A DNA stretch of 42,689 nucleotides, from assembly GCA_017632345.1 (NCBI GenBank), contig JAGBRL010000005.1:1-42689 (forward strand), in the 5' to 3' direction. How positions within the stretch are numbered: the first letter of the stretch is position 1; the number at the start of each line of letters is the position of its first letter. The stretch comes from Paludibacteraceae bacterium. GTDB taxonomy: Bacteria; Bacteroidota; Bacteroidia; Bacteroidales; Paludibacteraceae. Shown here piece by piece: positions 24,420 through 33,253 of the stretch. Position numbers and translations under genes: made by a program. A model generated the notes under the pieces. It did no database searches, was not told the origin of the DNA, and worked only from the letters and a program-made list of their open reading frames with translations.

Positions 24420-25367
24420 ATGACAGATTCTGTCAAACATATTGATGTGATAATTCCGACCTTTTGTCCGGACGAACGGCTTGCCGCTCTTGTGAAAAAA
24501 CTTGAGTCTCAAACTGTTCGTCCAGATAACATTTGGATAATCAACACTTTAACTGACAATTCAGACAAAAAGAATCTGCCGAACCCGAACGATTTCGTTC
24601 ACGTGCTGAATATTGGACAATATGAGTTTGACCACGGCGCGACACGAAATTTGGGAGCTTCAAAATCTACGGCAGACTACTTGCTGTTTATGACTCAGGA
24701 TGCTGTTCCGGAAAACTATACGCTCATCGAAAATCTGCTGAATAAGTTTAGCAACGATAATGTCGCTGTTGCATACGCCAGACAAATTGCATACGAAGAC
24801 GACGGCTTAATTGAACGCCTGACCCGAGAGTTTAATTATCCGGACAAAGACCAGACTAAAACATTTTCAACAAAAAAAGTTTTAGGCATCAAAAGTTGCT
24901 TCTGTTCCAACGTATGCGCCATGTACGACCGCTCTTTGTTCTTCTCTTTAGGGCAATTTCCTAAAAACATGATTTTTAACGAGGATATGATTTTCGCCTC
25001 GAAAGTGATAAATGCGAAACTTGCCATTGAGTATGCGTCAAAAGCAGTTGTGCGTCACTCTCACAACTACCCTCTTTCTAAACTGTTCAGAAGACATTTC
25101 GACCTTTCGGTATCACAAACGCAAAACAAAGCTTTATTTGCTGAATTTTCGTCGAACAAGGAAGGCGTTAAATTTGTGAAATATGTTTTGAGGGAACTTT
25201 GGTCACGAAAAGAATTCTTTTTGTGCATAAAATTCATTGTTCAGAGCGCAGTGAAATTTGCAGGACATCAAACAGGAAAGCTATACCGCATACTGCCCCT
25301 CTCCGTTGTTGTCAAATTAAGTCTAAATAAAAATTTTTGGCGGAAGAGTTTACAGCAACTTCTATAA
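24420..25367 (+). CDS. Family 2 glycosyltransferase (rhamnosyltransferase-like)
   Basis: 315-residue GT-A fold glycosyltransferase. HIDVIIPTFCPDERLAALV is the nucleotide-sugar binding start, NIGQYEFDHGATRNLGASKS is typical of rhamnosyltransferase-like GT2 enzymes, LFMTQDAVP is the D-x-D-like site, and IFNEDMIFASKVI supplies the ED acceptor-side motif. The C-terminal 100 residues are hydrophobic and basic, consistent with membrane contact. The donor sugar is not determined. No other polysaccharide genes are adjacent. An in-frame ATG at 24390 would overlap the flavin reductase gene; 24420 is preferred. Confidence 0.85.
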   Translation: MTDSVKHIDVIIPTFCPDERLAALVKKLESQTVRPDNIWIINTLTDNSDKKNLPNPNDFVHVLNIGQYEFDHGATRNLGASKSTADYLLFMTQDAVPENYTLIENLLNKFSNDNVAVAYARQIAYEDDGLIERLTREFNYPDKDQTKTFSTKKVLGIKSCFCSNVCAMYDRSLFFSLGQFPKNMIFNEDMIFASKVINAKLAIEYASKAVVRHSHNYPLSKLFRRHFDLSVSQTQNKALFAEFSSNKEGVKFVKYVLRELWSRKEFFLCIKFIVQSAVKFAGHQTGKLYRILPLSVVVKLSLNKNFWRKSLQQLL

Positions 25368-25503
25368 ATTGCGATTTTTATTATTTTTGTCTTAAACCCC
25401 GTTTCGGAGGCTTTTGAATTATTTTACTCATCTTACTTACATTCAGCTGATTTACAATCCTTCGCCAATTAAAAACATTTCTTTTCACATGACTATTCTC
25501 AAA

Positions 25504-26682
25504 CTATTTTTCCAATGGTTCTACCCCTACACACAAACCGTTAGCAAAGAATCCAGTTTGATTATCGGTAAATTCCACTATTGTATAGAAATCCTGTTTG
25601 TATGAATCTACCGAAATAGAGACTATAGTTTCTGGCACTCCATTAGCAGACAGTATCTGCATACCAACCTTTGCTTTCTGCACGTTATCATAGCCATCGT
25701 AAAATCTTTTAGTCCGCTCTGGCCTTGCAGAAACCCACCCATTCTCTATGCTCAACAATGGGTGATCCAATGTGCAAACCAGCTCTTTTCCGCTCGTGAA
25801 TTTATAACGCACAAAACCTTCATGTGTTGCTACGTCTGTGACTTTCACGACACTTACTCCAATCCCTTTTGATGAATAAGAAAGTACCTTGTCACCCGCT
25901 TTTACCTCCTCAATGTTCTTTTCAGAACCATCTCCCATGGAGATTTTTGTCCCTTTTGCAAGACAATGAACATCAATTCCAGCGAAATATAACTCTGAAA
26001 TAACGGTATCATCATATTTGTCACCCTTATATACCTCTAAAATCTCAAACTTCAGACTCCACGCAGGCGCATTTTCACGATTGTCTCCTAATGTGCCTAT
26101 TTCGAAAACCTGCTCACCCATTATATCTTTTAATTCTAAAATCGCAATAGGCTTACCATCTTTATAGACCTTTAGTTTTTTCACACGAGAATTTTCCTTG
26201 AAAACGGTCTGATTCTTCACATACCCATTCACAACAATGATTTGAGTCACCCTCGGCGAACCACCTCTGAATTTGTATATAAGGTATTCTCCTATACCGT
26301 CACCATCAACACCCTCGGCCCAAACTTTCCGGTAATTGAGGTCGTGCGCATTCGCCCCTTTATAGTTGACATATCCGCTACTTTTCAGATAGCTGGATGC
26401 AGAGACAGAATACGGACCTCCTGCACAGTACCAACTGCACCCTTCTCCATGAACATCCCAAAAAGAATCTTTTGTCTCATCAAGAACAGCCTCCTCCTCT
26501 TTCGTTAATGCCTCCCAATTGTTCTGCTCAACTTTTCTAACAGCAGAATCAAATAACTTGCTGCTCTTTTCAAAATCAATTTCTCTACTATTTTTGGGCT
26601 GAAACACAGGCACCTCAGCCATGACATTTGTCACTACAAATAGAAACGCAACAATTAAAATATTCTGTATTTTCATTAACAT
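25504..26682 (-). CDS. Secreted protein with NADase-type glycan-binding-like domain and C-terminal Hint domain
   Basis: 392 residues. Signal peptide at about 1-22. Residues about 85-235 resemble the discoidin-like NADase-type glycan-binding domain: KVWAEGVDGDGIGEYLIYKF, IIVVNGYVKNQTVFKENSRV and a repeated beta pattern. From C240 a Hint (hedgehog/intein) domain follows: CLAKGTKISMGDGSEKNIEE, KAGDKVLSY, the TxxH block CTLDHPLL (H307) and a final FFANGLCVG. The usual terminal His-Asn is absent, so full splicing is unlikely; N-terminal cleavage at C240 could remain. Nothing follows the Hint domain, so it is not a classic toxin-delivery array. It has no operon partner and convergent GT2 transcription. 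Function unknown. Confidence 0.75.
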   Translation of the reverse strand: MLMKIQNILIVAFLFVVTNVMAEVPVFQPKNSREIDFEKSSKLFDSAVRKVEQNNWEALTKEEEAVLDETKDSFWDVHGEGCSWYCAGGPYSVSASSYLKSSGYVNYKGANAHDLNYRKVWAEGVDGDGIGEYLIYKFRGGSPRVTQIIVVNGYVKNQTVFKENSRVKKLKVYKDGKPIAILELKDIMGEQVFEIGTLGDNRENAPAWSLKFEILEVYKGDKYDDTVISELYFAGIDVHCLAKGTKISMGDGSEKNIEEVKAGDKVLSYSSKGIGVSVVKVTDVATHEGFVRYKFTSGKELVCTLDHPLLSIENGWVSARPERTKRFYDGYDNVQKAKVGMQILSANGVPETIVSISVDSYKQDFYTIVEFTDNQTGFFANGLCVGVEPLEK

Positions 26683-26715
26683 AACCTTATTGAATTCACT
26701 TATCTTTTGCTGCTC

Positions 26716-26733
26716 TAGAAAATAAATTTTCTA
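26716..26733. promoter_or_regulatory. Perfect 18-bp palindrome upstream of the Hint gene
   Basis: TAGAAAAT-AA-ATTTTCTA lies 34 bases before the start codon. It could be an operator or a 5'-leader hairpin. The region is AT-rich, so chance is possible. No TAnnTTTG promoter was found next to it. Confidence 0.3.
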
Positions 26734-26820
26734 AAAGCACAGCCATATTTGGTAAAGGTACAAATAAAAACAGACAAAACAAACTCTTTCTACGGAATTA
26801 TAAAATTTATATGACCCACC

Positions 26821-27522
26821 TTAAATAAAAAACAGTCCGCCTCCGTCATATAAATAATCATCTGCAAGAGCTACAGGTCTGACTTCGTGCTTTTCTAAAA
26901 AGTCATACAGTCCGCGCCCCGAATCATGCCTGAGCGGATTACCGTTAAAAACAATAGTGTCATTGTGCAGCATTCCGCAAGTTCCACCTAAAAAACCGTA
27001 CTTATGCACCTTTATTCTAATATCTTCAGGACTGAAATAAAAGCACTCGTACCCCTCCTTTCGCACACACTTTTCAATTCCTCTGTCTGATGTGATAACA
27101 GCCTCGTCAGGCAATGACAACATAGAACACCGAACATACGACTGCGGCAAATTCACGAATCGTTTCTGCAAATTCCTATCTGTAACACAAACATCTGCAA
27201 ATCCGCTCTTTGCAAAAAAACTATTTTTTGTAGCTACACAATTATAATAACATGAATTCTCCAGCAGACAGCCAACCAAGCTCGTGCCAATCTCAAAACA
27301 AACAGAATGTCTATTCAAAGCATCGAACAAGGCTCTTGGCGAATTAGGCGCCACCACAAGCCCCATTTCGTCCTGATACACAAATATATCCGGGTGACAA
27401 GAGACTGATTCGTACGTTACGCCTTCCGTCATGAACGGCACAACTTCATCTGCAAAATCACCAAGTCTTTCCAGAACGTTCAAAGCCGAGCGTCCATCAA
27501 CCAGCACTAATCCTCGTTTCAT
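26821..27522 (-). CDS. DUF6873-like (GME-fold) protein
   Basis: 233-residue protein that I assign with moderate confidence to the DUF6873 family. The fold is related to guanidino-modifying enzymes, but activity is unknown. Features are the repeated Cys/Asn-rich segments (CLLENSCYYNCVATKN), YVRCSMLSLPDEAVITSDRG and the end HKYGFLGGTCGML with VFNGNP, resembling the substrate pocket of that fold. The start at 27522 overlaps the upstream radical SAM gene by 26 bases, so the two proteins are translationally linked and probably work together. Confidence 0.65.
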   Translation of the reverse strand: MKRGLVLVDGRSALNVLERLGDFADEVVPFMTEGVTYESVSCHPDIFVYQDEMGLVVAPNSPRALFDALNRHSVCFEIGTSLVGCLLENSCYYNCVATKNSFFAKSGFADVCVTDRNLQKRFVNLPQSYVRCSMLSLPDEAVITSDRGIEKCVRKEGYECFYFSPEDIRIKVHKYGFLGGTCGMLHNDTIVFNGNPLRHDSGRGLYDFLEKHEVRPVALADDYLYDGGGLFFI

Positions 27523-28510
27523 ACTTTTCAAAATCTGAACGTCCCTTCACTTTAATGAAAACACCGTCGGCAGCAAGACGCTTGCGGTTTTTCCCTTCAT
27601 ATCCGTAAACAAAATTAACCTGCGAGCCATTCACCAAAACCTCCGCATTTCCTTTATATCCGCCCAACTGTTCTTTCAGCAAATCATACCAAAGCTCCGT
27701 CTGCACAAGCTCGCTAAAAGAACGATGGTAAGGGCCGGCGGCCAAAGACTTTTCGGGCGACAACTCATCAGACTGGTGCAAGCCAATTCTAAGAACTTTA
27801 ACACCTGCATTATTAAAGACCTTCAAAATTTCCTTGGAGGTTTCCACAGCCTCGTCAAGCGACAACGGGAGATATTTCCCTTGATTCATAAGACGTTCCA
27901 ATGCAGTCCCTTTAATCACCAGAGTCGGGTATATGCGCGTGTTATCAGCACCTAAATTCACTATATCACGAGCGGTTTGCAATGAGCGCTCCTTAGAATC
28001 GGCAGGCAGTCCCACCATCATCTGCAGCCCAAGCGAAATACCGCTTTTGCGTATCAGTCCGGCAGCATTCTTCAAGTGAGAGAAATTGTGTCCGCGCCCA
28101 GAAGCCACAAGCACCTCATCGTTAGTAGATTGGGCACCCAGCTCAACCGCCGTCACGCCAAACTCCAACAACAGATCCACAATCTCTTCTGATATATAAT
28201 CAGGACGCGTTGACAAACGAATGCCAGAGACCAATCCCTCTTTTTTATAATGATAAGCCGCCTTCAGATACTCGCGCTGCAAATCGACCGGAATACCGGT
28301 GAACGAACCTCCGAAGAAAGCGACTTCAATCTCCCGTCCGTCGTTCATAGTGCTTAAATAAGACTCCACGATAGACGGCACATCTTCAGGCGGCGGCACA
28401 TGCTGAGCTCCGCTGATTTTAGCCTGATTGCAAAAAACGCATTGATGCGGACAAGCCAGTTCCGGAATGAATATTGGTATATTTGAATGTTTTGAATTAG
28501 ATACAGCCAT
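27497..28510 (-). CDS. Radical SAM protein (ELP3-like/TIGR01212-type)
   Basis: 337-residue radical SAM enzyme. IFIPELACPHQCVFCNQ gives the cluster-binding C20-x3-C24-x2-C27. EVAFFGGSFTGIP is the glycine-rich SAM motif. GVTAVELGAQSTNDEVL and LQMMVGLPADSKERSL belong to the ELP3/MiaB superfamily pattern. The substrate is unknown; homologues have been annotated as coproporphyrinogen oxidase-like without proof. It overlaps the DUF6873-like gene by 26 bases. The ATG at 28510 is preferred to an in-frame TTG two codons earlier. Confidence 0.85.
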   Translation of the reverse strand: MAVSNSKHSNIPIFIPELACPHQCVFCNQAKISGAQHVPPPEDVPSIVESYLSTMNDGREIEVAFFGGSFTGIPVDLQREYLKAAYHYKKEGLVSGIRLSTRPDYISEEIVDLLLEFGVTAVELGAQSTNDEVLVASGRGHNFSHLKNAAGLIRKSGISLGLQMMVGLPADSKERSLQTARDIVNLGADNTRIYPTLVIKGTALERLMNQGKYLPLSLDEAVETSKEILKVFNNAGVKVLRIGLHQSDELSPEKSLAAGPYHRSFSELVQTELWYDLLKEQLGGYKGNAEVLVNGSQVNFVYGYEGKNRKRLAADGVFIKVKGRSDFEKYETRISAG

Positions 28511-28564
28511 ACACAAACTATAAAAAAAGCGACATCGTAGCCTCGAACTTACAGCACTGCCGCA

Positions 28565-28600
28565 ATATAAAAAGCACAGAACCCTAAAAGGCTCTATGCT
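28565..28600 (-). terminator. Intrinsic terminator after guaD
   Basis: Minus strand AGCATAGAGCC pairs with GGTTCTGTGCT (11 bp with two G-T pairs) around a six-base loop, followed by TTTTTAT. It lies about 30 bases after the guaD stop. Confidence 0.7.
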
Positions 28601-28630
28601 TGCACCTTATACAGAAAACGAGACGCCAGA

Positions 28631-29113
28631 TCAATACCTAACTTTATCGTCTTTCTCTCTCCACTTTTCAAAAACTTTAATAGCCTCGCCCCTTATAATC
28701 TGTCCGCGCTTTATATAACGTTCCTCCGGCTTTTTGTCTATCTCTTCGTAGATGAACGCATCGTCAAAATCGATAGACTTCGCGTCGTTTTTGTCATTAG
28801 CATAAAAATACTCGTCAATTCTTGCCCAATATATAGCCGACAAGCACATAGGACAAGGCTCGCACGATGCGTAAAGCGTGCAACCAGACAAGTCGAACGT
28901 GTTCAAATTTTGGCACGCCTCACGAATTGCCATCACCTCCGCATGAGCAGTCGGGTCATTGTTCAGAGTGACTCTATTTGCAGCAGCTCCAACCACCTTG
29001 CCGTCTTTAACAATAACAGCGCCAAAGGGTCCGCCGCCAGCATCAACGCTCTCGTCAGACAACGCAATCGCTTTGCGCATAAACTCAATATTCTGCTCCT
29101 CTGTATATTTCAT
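28631..29113 (-). CDS. guaD: Guanine deaminase GuaD (cytidine-deaminase fold)
   Basis: 160-residue zinc deaminase converting guanine to xanthine. The zinc site is H57-A-E59 and C87-P-M-C90. NNDPTAHAEVMAIREAC, CEPCPMCLSAIYWARID and FDDAFIYEEIDKKPEER are close to Bacillus GuaD, with a C-terminal segment that swaps into the neighbouring subunit. TadA (tRNA adenosine deaminase) is less likely because of that C-terminal region. The start shares one base with the stop of the upstream aminotransferase-like frame (TAATG), so it relies on translation reaching that point or on its own initiation. Confidence 0.88.
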   Translation of the reverse strand: MKYTEEQNIEFMRKAIALSDESVDAGGGPFGAVIVKDGKVVGAAANRVTLNNDPTAHAEVMAIREACQNLNTFDLSGCTLYASCEPCPMCLSAIYWARIDEYFYANDKNDAKSIDFDDAFIYEEIDKKPEERYIKRGQIIRGEAIKVFEKWREKDDKVRY

Positions 29114-30378
29114 TATTGTTCCTCCTCTATCGCGGGTCTCGAAATAGGCTTGTTATCTATATACTTGCCCGCCTTTAAATTTTCATAAATCTTAGCTAGA
29201 GACTCGACCGTATAGTCAACATCCTCCAACGTATGCGTGGCTGTCGGAATAAATCGCAAAAGCACCTTATCCTGCTGAATGTACGGATAGATAATCATGA
29301 CACAAAAAATATTGTAAGTTTCACGCAAGTCAACCATCATGTGCACAGCCTCCTGCATGTTGTGTATAGGCATATAAACCGGCGTCACCGGCGACATGGT
29401 ATTCCCTATTTCAAGGCCGGCCTTGCGCAAACCATCATGAAAACGAGACACAACCATCCCCAACTTTTCGCGCAGTTCCGGCTTGTCCATCATATACTTC
29501 ATTCTATTTATCACACTGCCAACCACAGCTGCCGGCAAAGCCTCGGAGAACGTCTGCGAACGCATATTGAAACGCAGATAATTGACAAGCTCTTCGCTTC
29601 CTGCCACAAATCCGCCCATGACACCCATTGCCTTTCCAAATGTTCCGATATGCAGATCCACCTTATCTTGCACGCCAAAATAATCAGCCGCACCAATGCC
29701 ATTAGGCCCCATTGTGCCAAAACCGTGCGCATCCTCCACAACCAGACAAAAATCATACTTCTCCTTCAGTTTGACAATCTTGTCCAGCGGAGCCAGCTCG
29801 CCGCTAAGGCCTATGACCCCCTCCGTAACCAGCAGCACACAGCCGTCCTGCGACGCCGCACATTCGCAAGCCTTCTGCAACTGAGTCTCAATCAGCTCTA
29901 TCTTGTTTTACTGATACAAAAACCTCTTGCCCAAATGCAATCTCACTCCGTCATGAATACTCGCATGCACATCAGAATCATAAACAATCACGTCATTTCG
30001 TCCGCACAAGCAGTCTATTATAGAGACCATACCCTGATAGAACGAGTTAAGCACGAACGCGTCCTCCTTCTGGACAAAGTCAGCAATGACAGTCTCAAGT
30101 TCCTCGTGCAGTTTTGTATGTCCGGTCATAAGACGCGACCCCATAGGATAAGAGAGTCCGTACTTTTCCGCCATTTTCGCATCACAAGCCCTTAGTTCGT
30201 CATTCTCAGCCAAGCCAAGATAATTATTGACGCTCCAGTTAAGAACGTCGTGTCCGCGAAACTTCATTCTCGGACCAACTTCACCTTCCAGCTTAGGGTA
30301 CATGAAATAACCATTTCCCTGCTTACTCCATTGCCCTAACGCTCCTGCGTTTGCACGTATCCTTTTAAATATATCCAT
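29113..30378 (-). pseudogene. Alpha-oxoamine synthase (KBL/serine palmitoyltransferase-like), interrupted by one in-frame TAA
   Basis: A single continuous frame of 421 codons encodes a PLP enzyme of the Kbl/SPT/BioF family, but codon 157 is TAA (29910-29908). There is no frameshift: after the stop the frame continues NKIELIETQLQKACE. Before it are NWSVNNYLGLAE, GSRLMTGHTKLHEELE and DSDVHASIHDGVRLHLGKRF; after it VVEDAHGFGTMGPNG and TFGKAMGVMGGF with the PLP Lys. Homologues usually read Y-x-H-N-D at the stop site, so TAA replaces an expected His or neighbour. The start ATG at 30378 gives MDIFKRIRANAG. It may be a true nonsense mutation, a sequencing error or a strain variant. Such enzymes make sphingoid bases or aminoketones. 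The stop overlaps the guaD start. Confidence 0.85.
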
Positions 30379-30603
30379 TTTTACAAATTCTCCACTTAAC
30401 AGAAATCCGGTTTCGCAAGCCACTCAATAAAGCGACCCAGCCAGCCGCAGCCCGCTCAAGCCAAAACCGCAATGCAATAATACCTATCTTCGAACACACT
30501 CTTCTCACGAGAAAACGAAGCCCACCCTGATTTATTGCAAAGCCAACACAAAGAAAAGCATTGCAAACTTATGATGAGCCTCCCCATCCTCGACCCAAAA
30601 ACA

Positions 30604-33075
30604 TCACTCCCAAACACCTTCAACCGCCTCTTCGTCAAGCAGCACCTCTTTCTTCACACAATTATAATTGTCTTTGACATTAAAAGGTTCAGTGCGAGAG
30701 TAATTTAAAGTCTTATCATTGAAAACTTTGTTCATATACACGCCCCATACAGGCAAAGCTGTAGCCGAACCCTGACCATTGCGAAGATTATCAAAGTGAA
30801 TGTCACGGTCTTCTCCGCCGACCCATACGCCAGTGATAAGGTTAGGGACAAATCCCATAAACCAGCCGTCCGAGTTGTTCTGAGTTGTACCTGTCTTTCC
30901 TGCCATCTGAGTCTCCCAAGGAATGCAGTACTTATGTTTTATCTTTCCGCCATCAGCCCCCGGTTTTTCCCAAGGAAGTGTATAATAGAAAGAGCCGCCG
31001 CAAGAACGGATACGCAAACCTGTACCGCCATCAACAACACCTCTAAGCAGCGCAATCATTTTTTCTGCAGTCTCTTCGCTGAAGATTTCGTTCATACGCG
31101 GTGTGAACGCTGCTATCACATTTCCATTATTATCCTCTATACGAGTCACATACAAAGGCTCTGTCTGAATACCTTTATTTGCAAAAGCCGTATAAGCCGC
31201 GCACATCTCGCCAATAGAAATATCTGCGATGCCAAGACAAAGCGAAGGCACAGCGTCCATCTTTTTCTTTATACCGAACGACTTAAGCAGATTCACAAAA
31301 TTATCAGGGCCAAACTCCTCAATCAATTTTGCAGAGAGCCAGTTATTCGATGTCTGCAGACCTCTTCGCAGCGTAATCATCTGACCGACCTCCTTCTTTC
31401 CAGCCTCTCCGTACGGCACATTTCTTGGCTGCCAGATAGCCCCAGTCTCTTTTATGAGGATTGTAGGCTGCACATTAGGCAGTTCGTCGCACGGAGTTCG
31501 GCCTCGTTCCATCGCCAAAGCGTAAAGGAACGGCTTTATAGTCGAACCGACCTGACGTCGACCTGTTGTAACCATATCATACTGGAAGTATTTAAAGTCA
31601 ATACCCCCGACGTAAGCCTTCACATGTCCGTTAAACGGATCAATAGACATAAGGCCGGAGCGCAAGAAGGACTTGCAGTAACGGATTGAGTCTCTTGGCG
31701 ACATGACAGTATCCTTCGACCCCTCAGCCCAGTCAAACACAACCATCGGAATTGGCTCAGAAAACGCCTTCTTGATTTCAGCCTCACCAAGTCCAGCCTC
31801 TTTCATCTTGCGGTAACGGTCTGAGTTTTTTATGGCTCTAGCCATTATTGAGTCCACCTGAGCCTGAGTTGATTTGTTCGAGAACGGAGCACGTTTTGCA
31901 TATCTCTTGCCTGACTTTTCTTTGAAGAAAAGCGGCTGCATATGTCCGCCTACATACTCCCTCACAGCCTCTTCTGCATACTTCTGCATACGTGAGTCTA
32001 TAGTTGTGTAAATTTTAAGACCGTCTGTGTACAAATTGTACTTCGTGCCATCCGGTTTCAAATTTTTGTTGCACCATCCGTAAAGCGGGTCAACCTCCCA
32101 AGCCAACGAGTCTTCGTAGAACTCCTGACGCTGCCAACCTCTGTACTTAGACGGGTCCGGTTTTTCAGCGCTCATATAAGTGCGCAGGAACTCTCTGAAA
32201 TAAGGAGCCGGACCAAGTTTATGGTCAACCTTCTGGAAATTAAGCGTAACAGGAATCTGCATCAAAGAGTCTGCCTGCTGCTGCGTAATGTAATTAGCCT
32301 TAACCATCTGAGACAACACCACATCGCGGCGACCTTTGCAACGCTCCGGAAAACGTCTCGGATTGAAACGAGACGGATTTTTAAGCATACCCACAAGAAG
32401 CGCCGACTGCTCCATCTTGAGCTTGTCCGGAGTTGTATTGAAATAAACATGCGAAGCCGACTGGATTCCCACCGCATTGTTCAAAAAGTCAAACTTGTTG
32501 AAGTACATGGAGATGATTTCGTCTTTAGTATATAATTTCTCCAGCTTCACAGCGATAACCCACTCTGACAATTTCTGACGAGCACGTTCCCATTTATCCT
32601 TAGCCACTTCTGTAAACAGCAATTTAGCAAGCTGCTGCGACACAGTACTGCCACCGCCAGCTTCACTCTGCTGCAAAATGCCCGTCTTAACGATAGCTCG
32701 CAGCAAAGACTTTCCGTCAATACCAGAATGTTCCCTGAATCTTATGTCTTCCGTCGCTATCAACGCATTTACCAAATCAGGAGAGATGCCTTTGTAAGGC
32801 ACAAAAACACGATTCTCGCCGCTTTGGAAGTACCGTCCTAACACTTGATTATCTGCAGAATATATCTCTGACGCATATTTATCCTTCGGGTCCTGCAGCT
32901 CCTCTACAGACGGCAAATGACCTATTGTGCCGTTATTTATCATCACAAAAATGGACACCACACCAGCAATACCCAATACAAACAATACCCAAACTGCAAC
33001 AAGCAACTTGGAACCCAACGAAATACCTGACTTCGTTTTACCTTTTTTCTTATTCTTTGCTTTGCTTTCCGCCAT
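30604..33075 (-). CDS. Class A penicillin-binding protein (PBP1A-like)
   Basis: 823-residue peptidoglycan polymerase. A short basic cytoplasmic tail and one membrane helix (about residues 23-46) precede the GT51 glycosyltransferase domain (E109 in ALIATEDIRFREH, GGSTVSQQLAKLLF, about 70-250). The transpeptidase domain has S511-x-x-K514 in QVGSTIKPF, S576-N-N, and K727-T-G in AGKTGTTQN. A C-terminal tail of about 60 residues lacks the BiPBP_C domain of PBP1C. It has its own promoter and follows the YejM-like gene on the same strand. Confidence 0.95.
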   Translation of the reverse strand: MAESKAKNKKKGKTKSGISLGSKLLVAVWVLFVLGIAGVVSIFVMINNGTIGHLPSVEELQDPKDKYASEIYSADNQVLGRYFQSGENRVFVPYKGISPDLVNALIATEDIRFREHSGIDGKSLLRAIVKTGILQQSEAGGGSTVSQQLAKLLFTEVAKDKWERARQKLSEWVIAVKLEKLYTKDEIISMYFNKFDFLNNAVGIQSASHVYFNTTPDKLKMEQSALLVGMLKNPSRFNPRRFPERCKGRRDVVLSQMVKANYITQQQADSLMQIPVTLNFQKVDHKLGPAPYFREFLRTYMSAEKPDPSKYRGWQRQEFYEDSLAWEVDPLYGWCNKNLKPDGTKYNLYTDGLKIYTTIDSRMQKYAEEAVREYVGGHMQPLFFKEKSGKRYAKRAPFSNKSTQAQVDSIMARAIKNSDRYRKMKEAGLGEAEIKKAFSEPIPMVVFDWAEGSKDTVMSPRDSIRYCKSFLRSGLMSIDPFNGHVKAYVGGIDFKYFQYDMVTTGRRQVGSTIKPFLYALAMERGRTPCDELPNVQPTILIKETGAIWQPRNVPYGEAGKKEVGQMITLRRGLQTSNNWLSAKLIEEFGPDNFVNLLKSFGIKKKMDAVPSLCLGIADISIGEMCAAYTAFANKGIQTEPLYVTRIEDNNGNVIAAFTPRMNEIFSEETAEKMIALLRGVVDGGTGLRIRSCGGSFYYTLPWEKPGADGGKIKHKYCIPWETQMAGKTGTTQNNSDGWFMGFVPNLITGVWVGGEDRDIHFDNLRNGQGSATALPVWGVYMNKVFNDKTLNYSRTEPFNVKDNYNCVKKEVLLDEEAVEGVWE

Positions 33076-33155
33076 ATTTCAGCTATTTATCAGAATTGAA
33101 ACAAAAAAATTGCCATCAAACAATCAAAAGACAAGGTTACCCGAGTCCCGAAGCA

Positions 33156-33163
33156 CAAAGTTA
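33156..33163 (-). promoter_or_regulatory. -7 box for the class A PBP gene
   Basis: TAACTTTG (33163-33156, minus strand) matches TAnnTTTG and lies 81 bp before the start codon. The -33 is weak (TCTG). Confidence 0.5.
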
Positions 33164-33253
33164 ACCTTTTTATTCATTATACAGAATTTTATTCCTACTT
33201 TTTATTGTTTTAACATGAAATATTATAATTGCACTTCGAAACACTCACCTTTT

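Noticed and set aside
29233..30195. 320-codon plus-strand frame opposite the oxoamine synthase
   Set aside because: Shadow of the interrupted PLP gene, which has clear family motifs on the minus strand.
33133..33168. AAGGTTA/TAACCTT inverted repeat with a T-run on the plus strand
   Set aside because: No plus-strand gene precedes it and it overlaps the minus-strand PBP promoter; probably coincidental.
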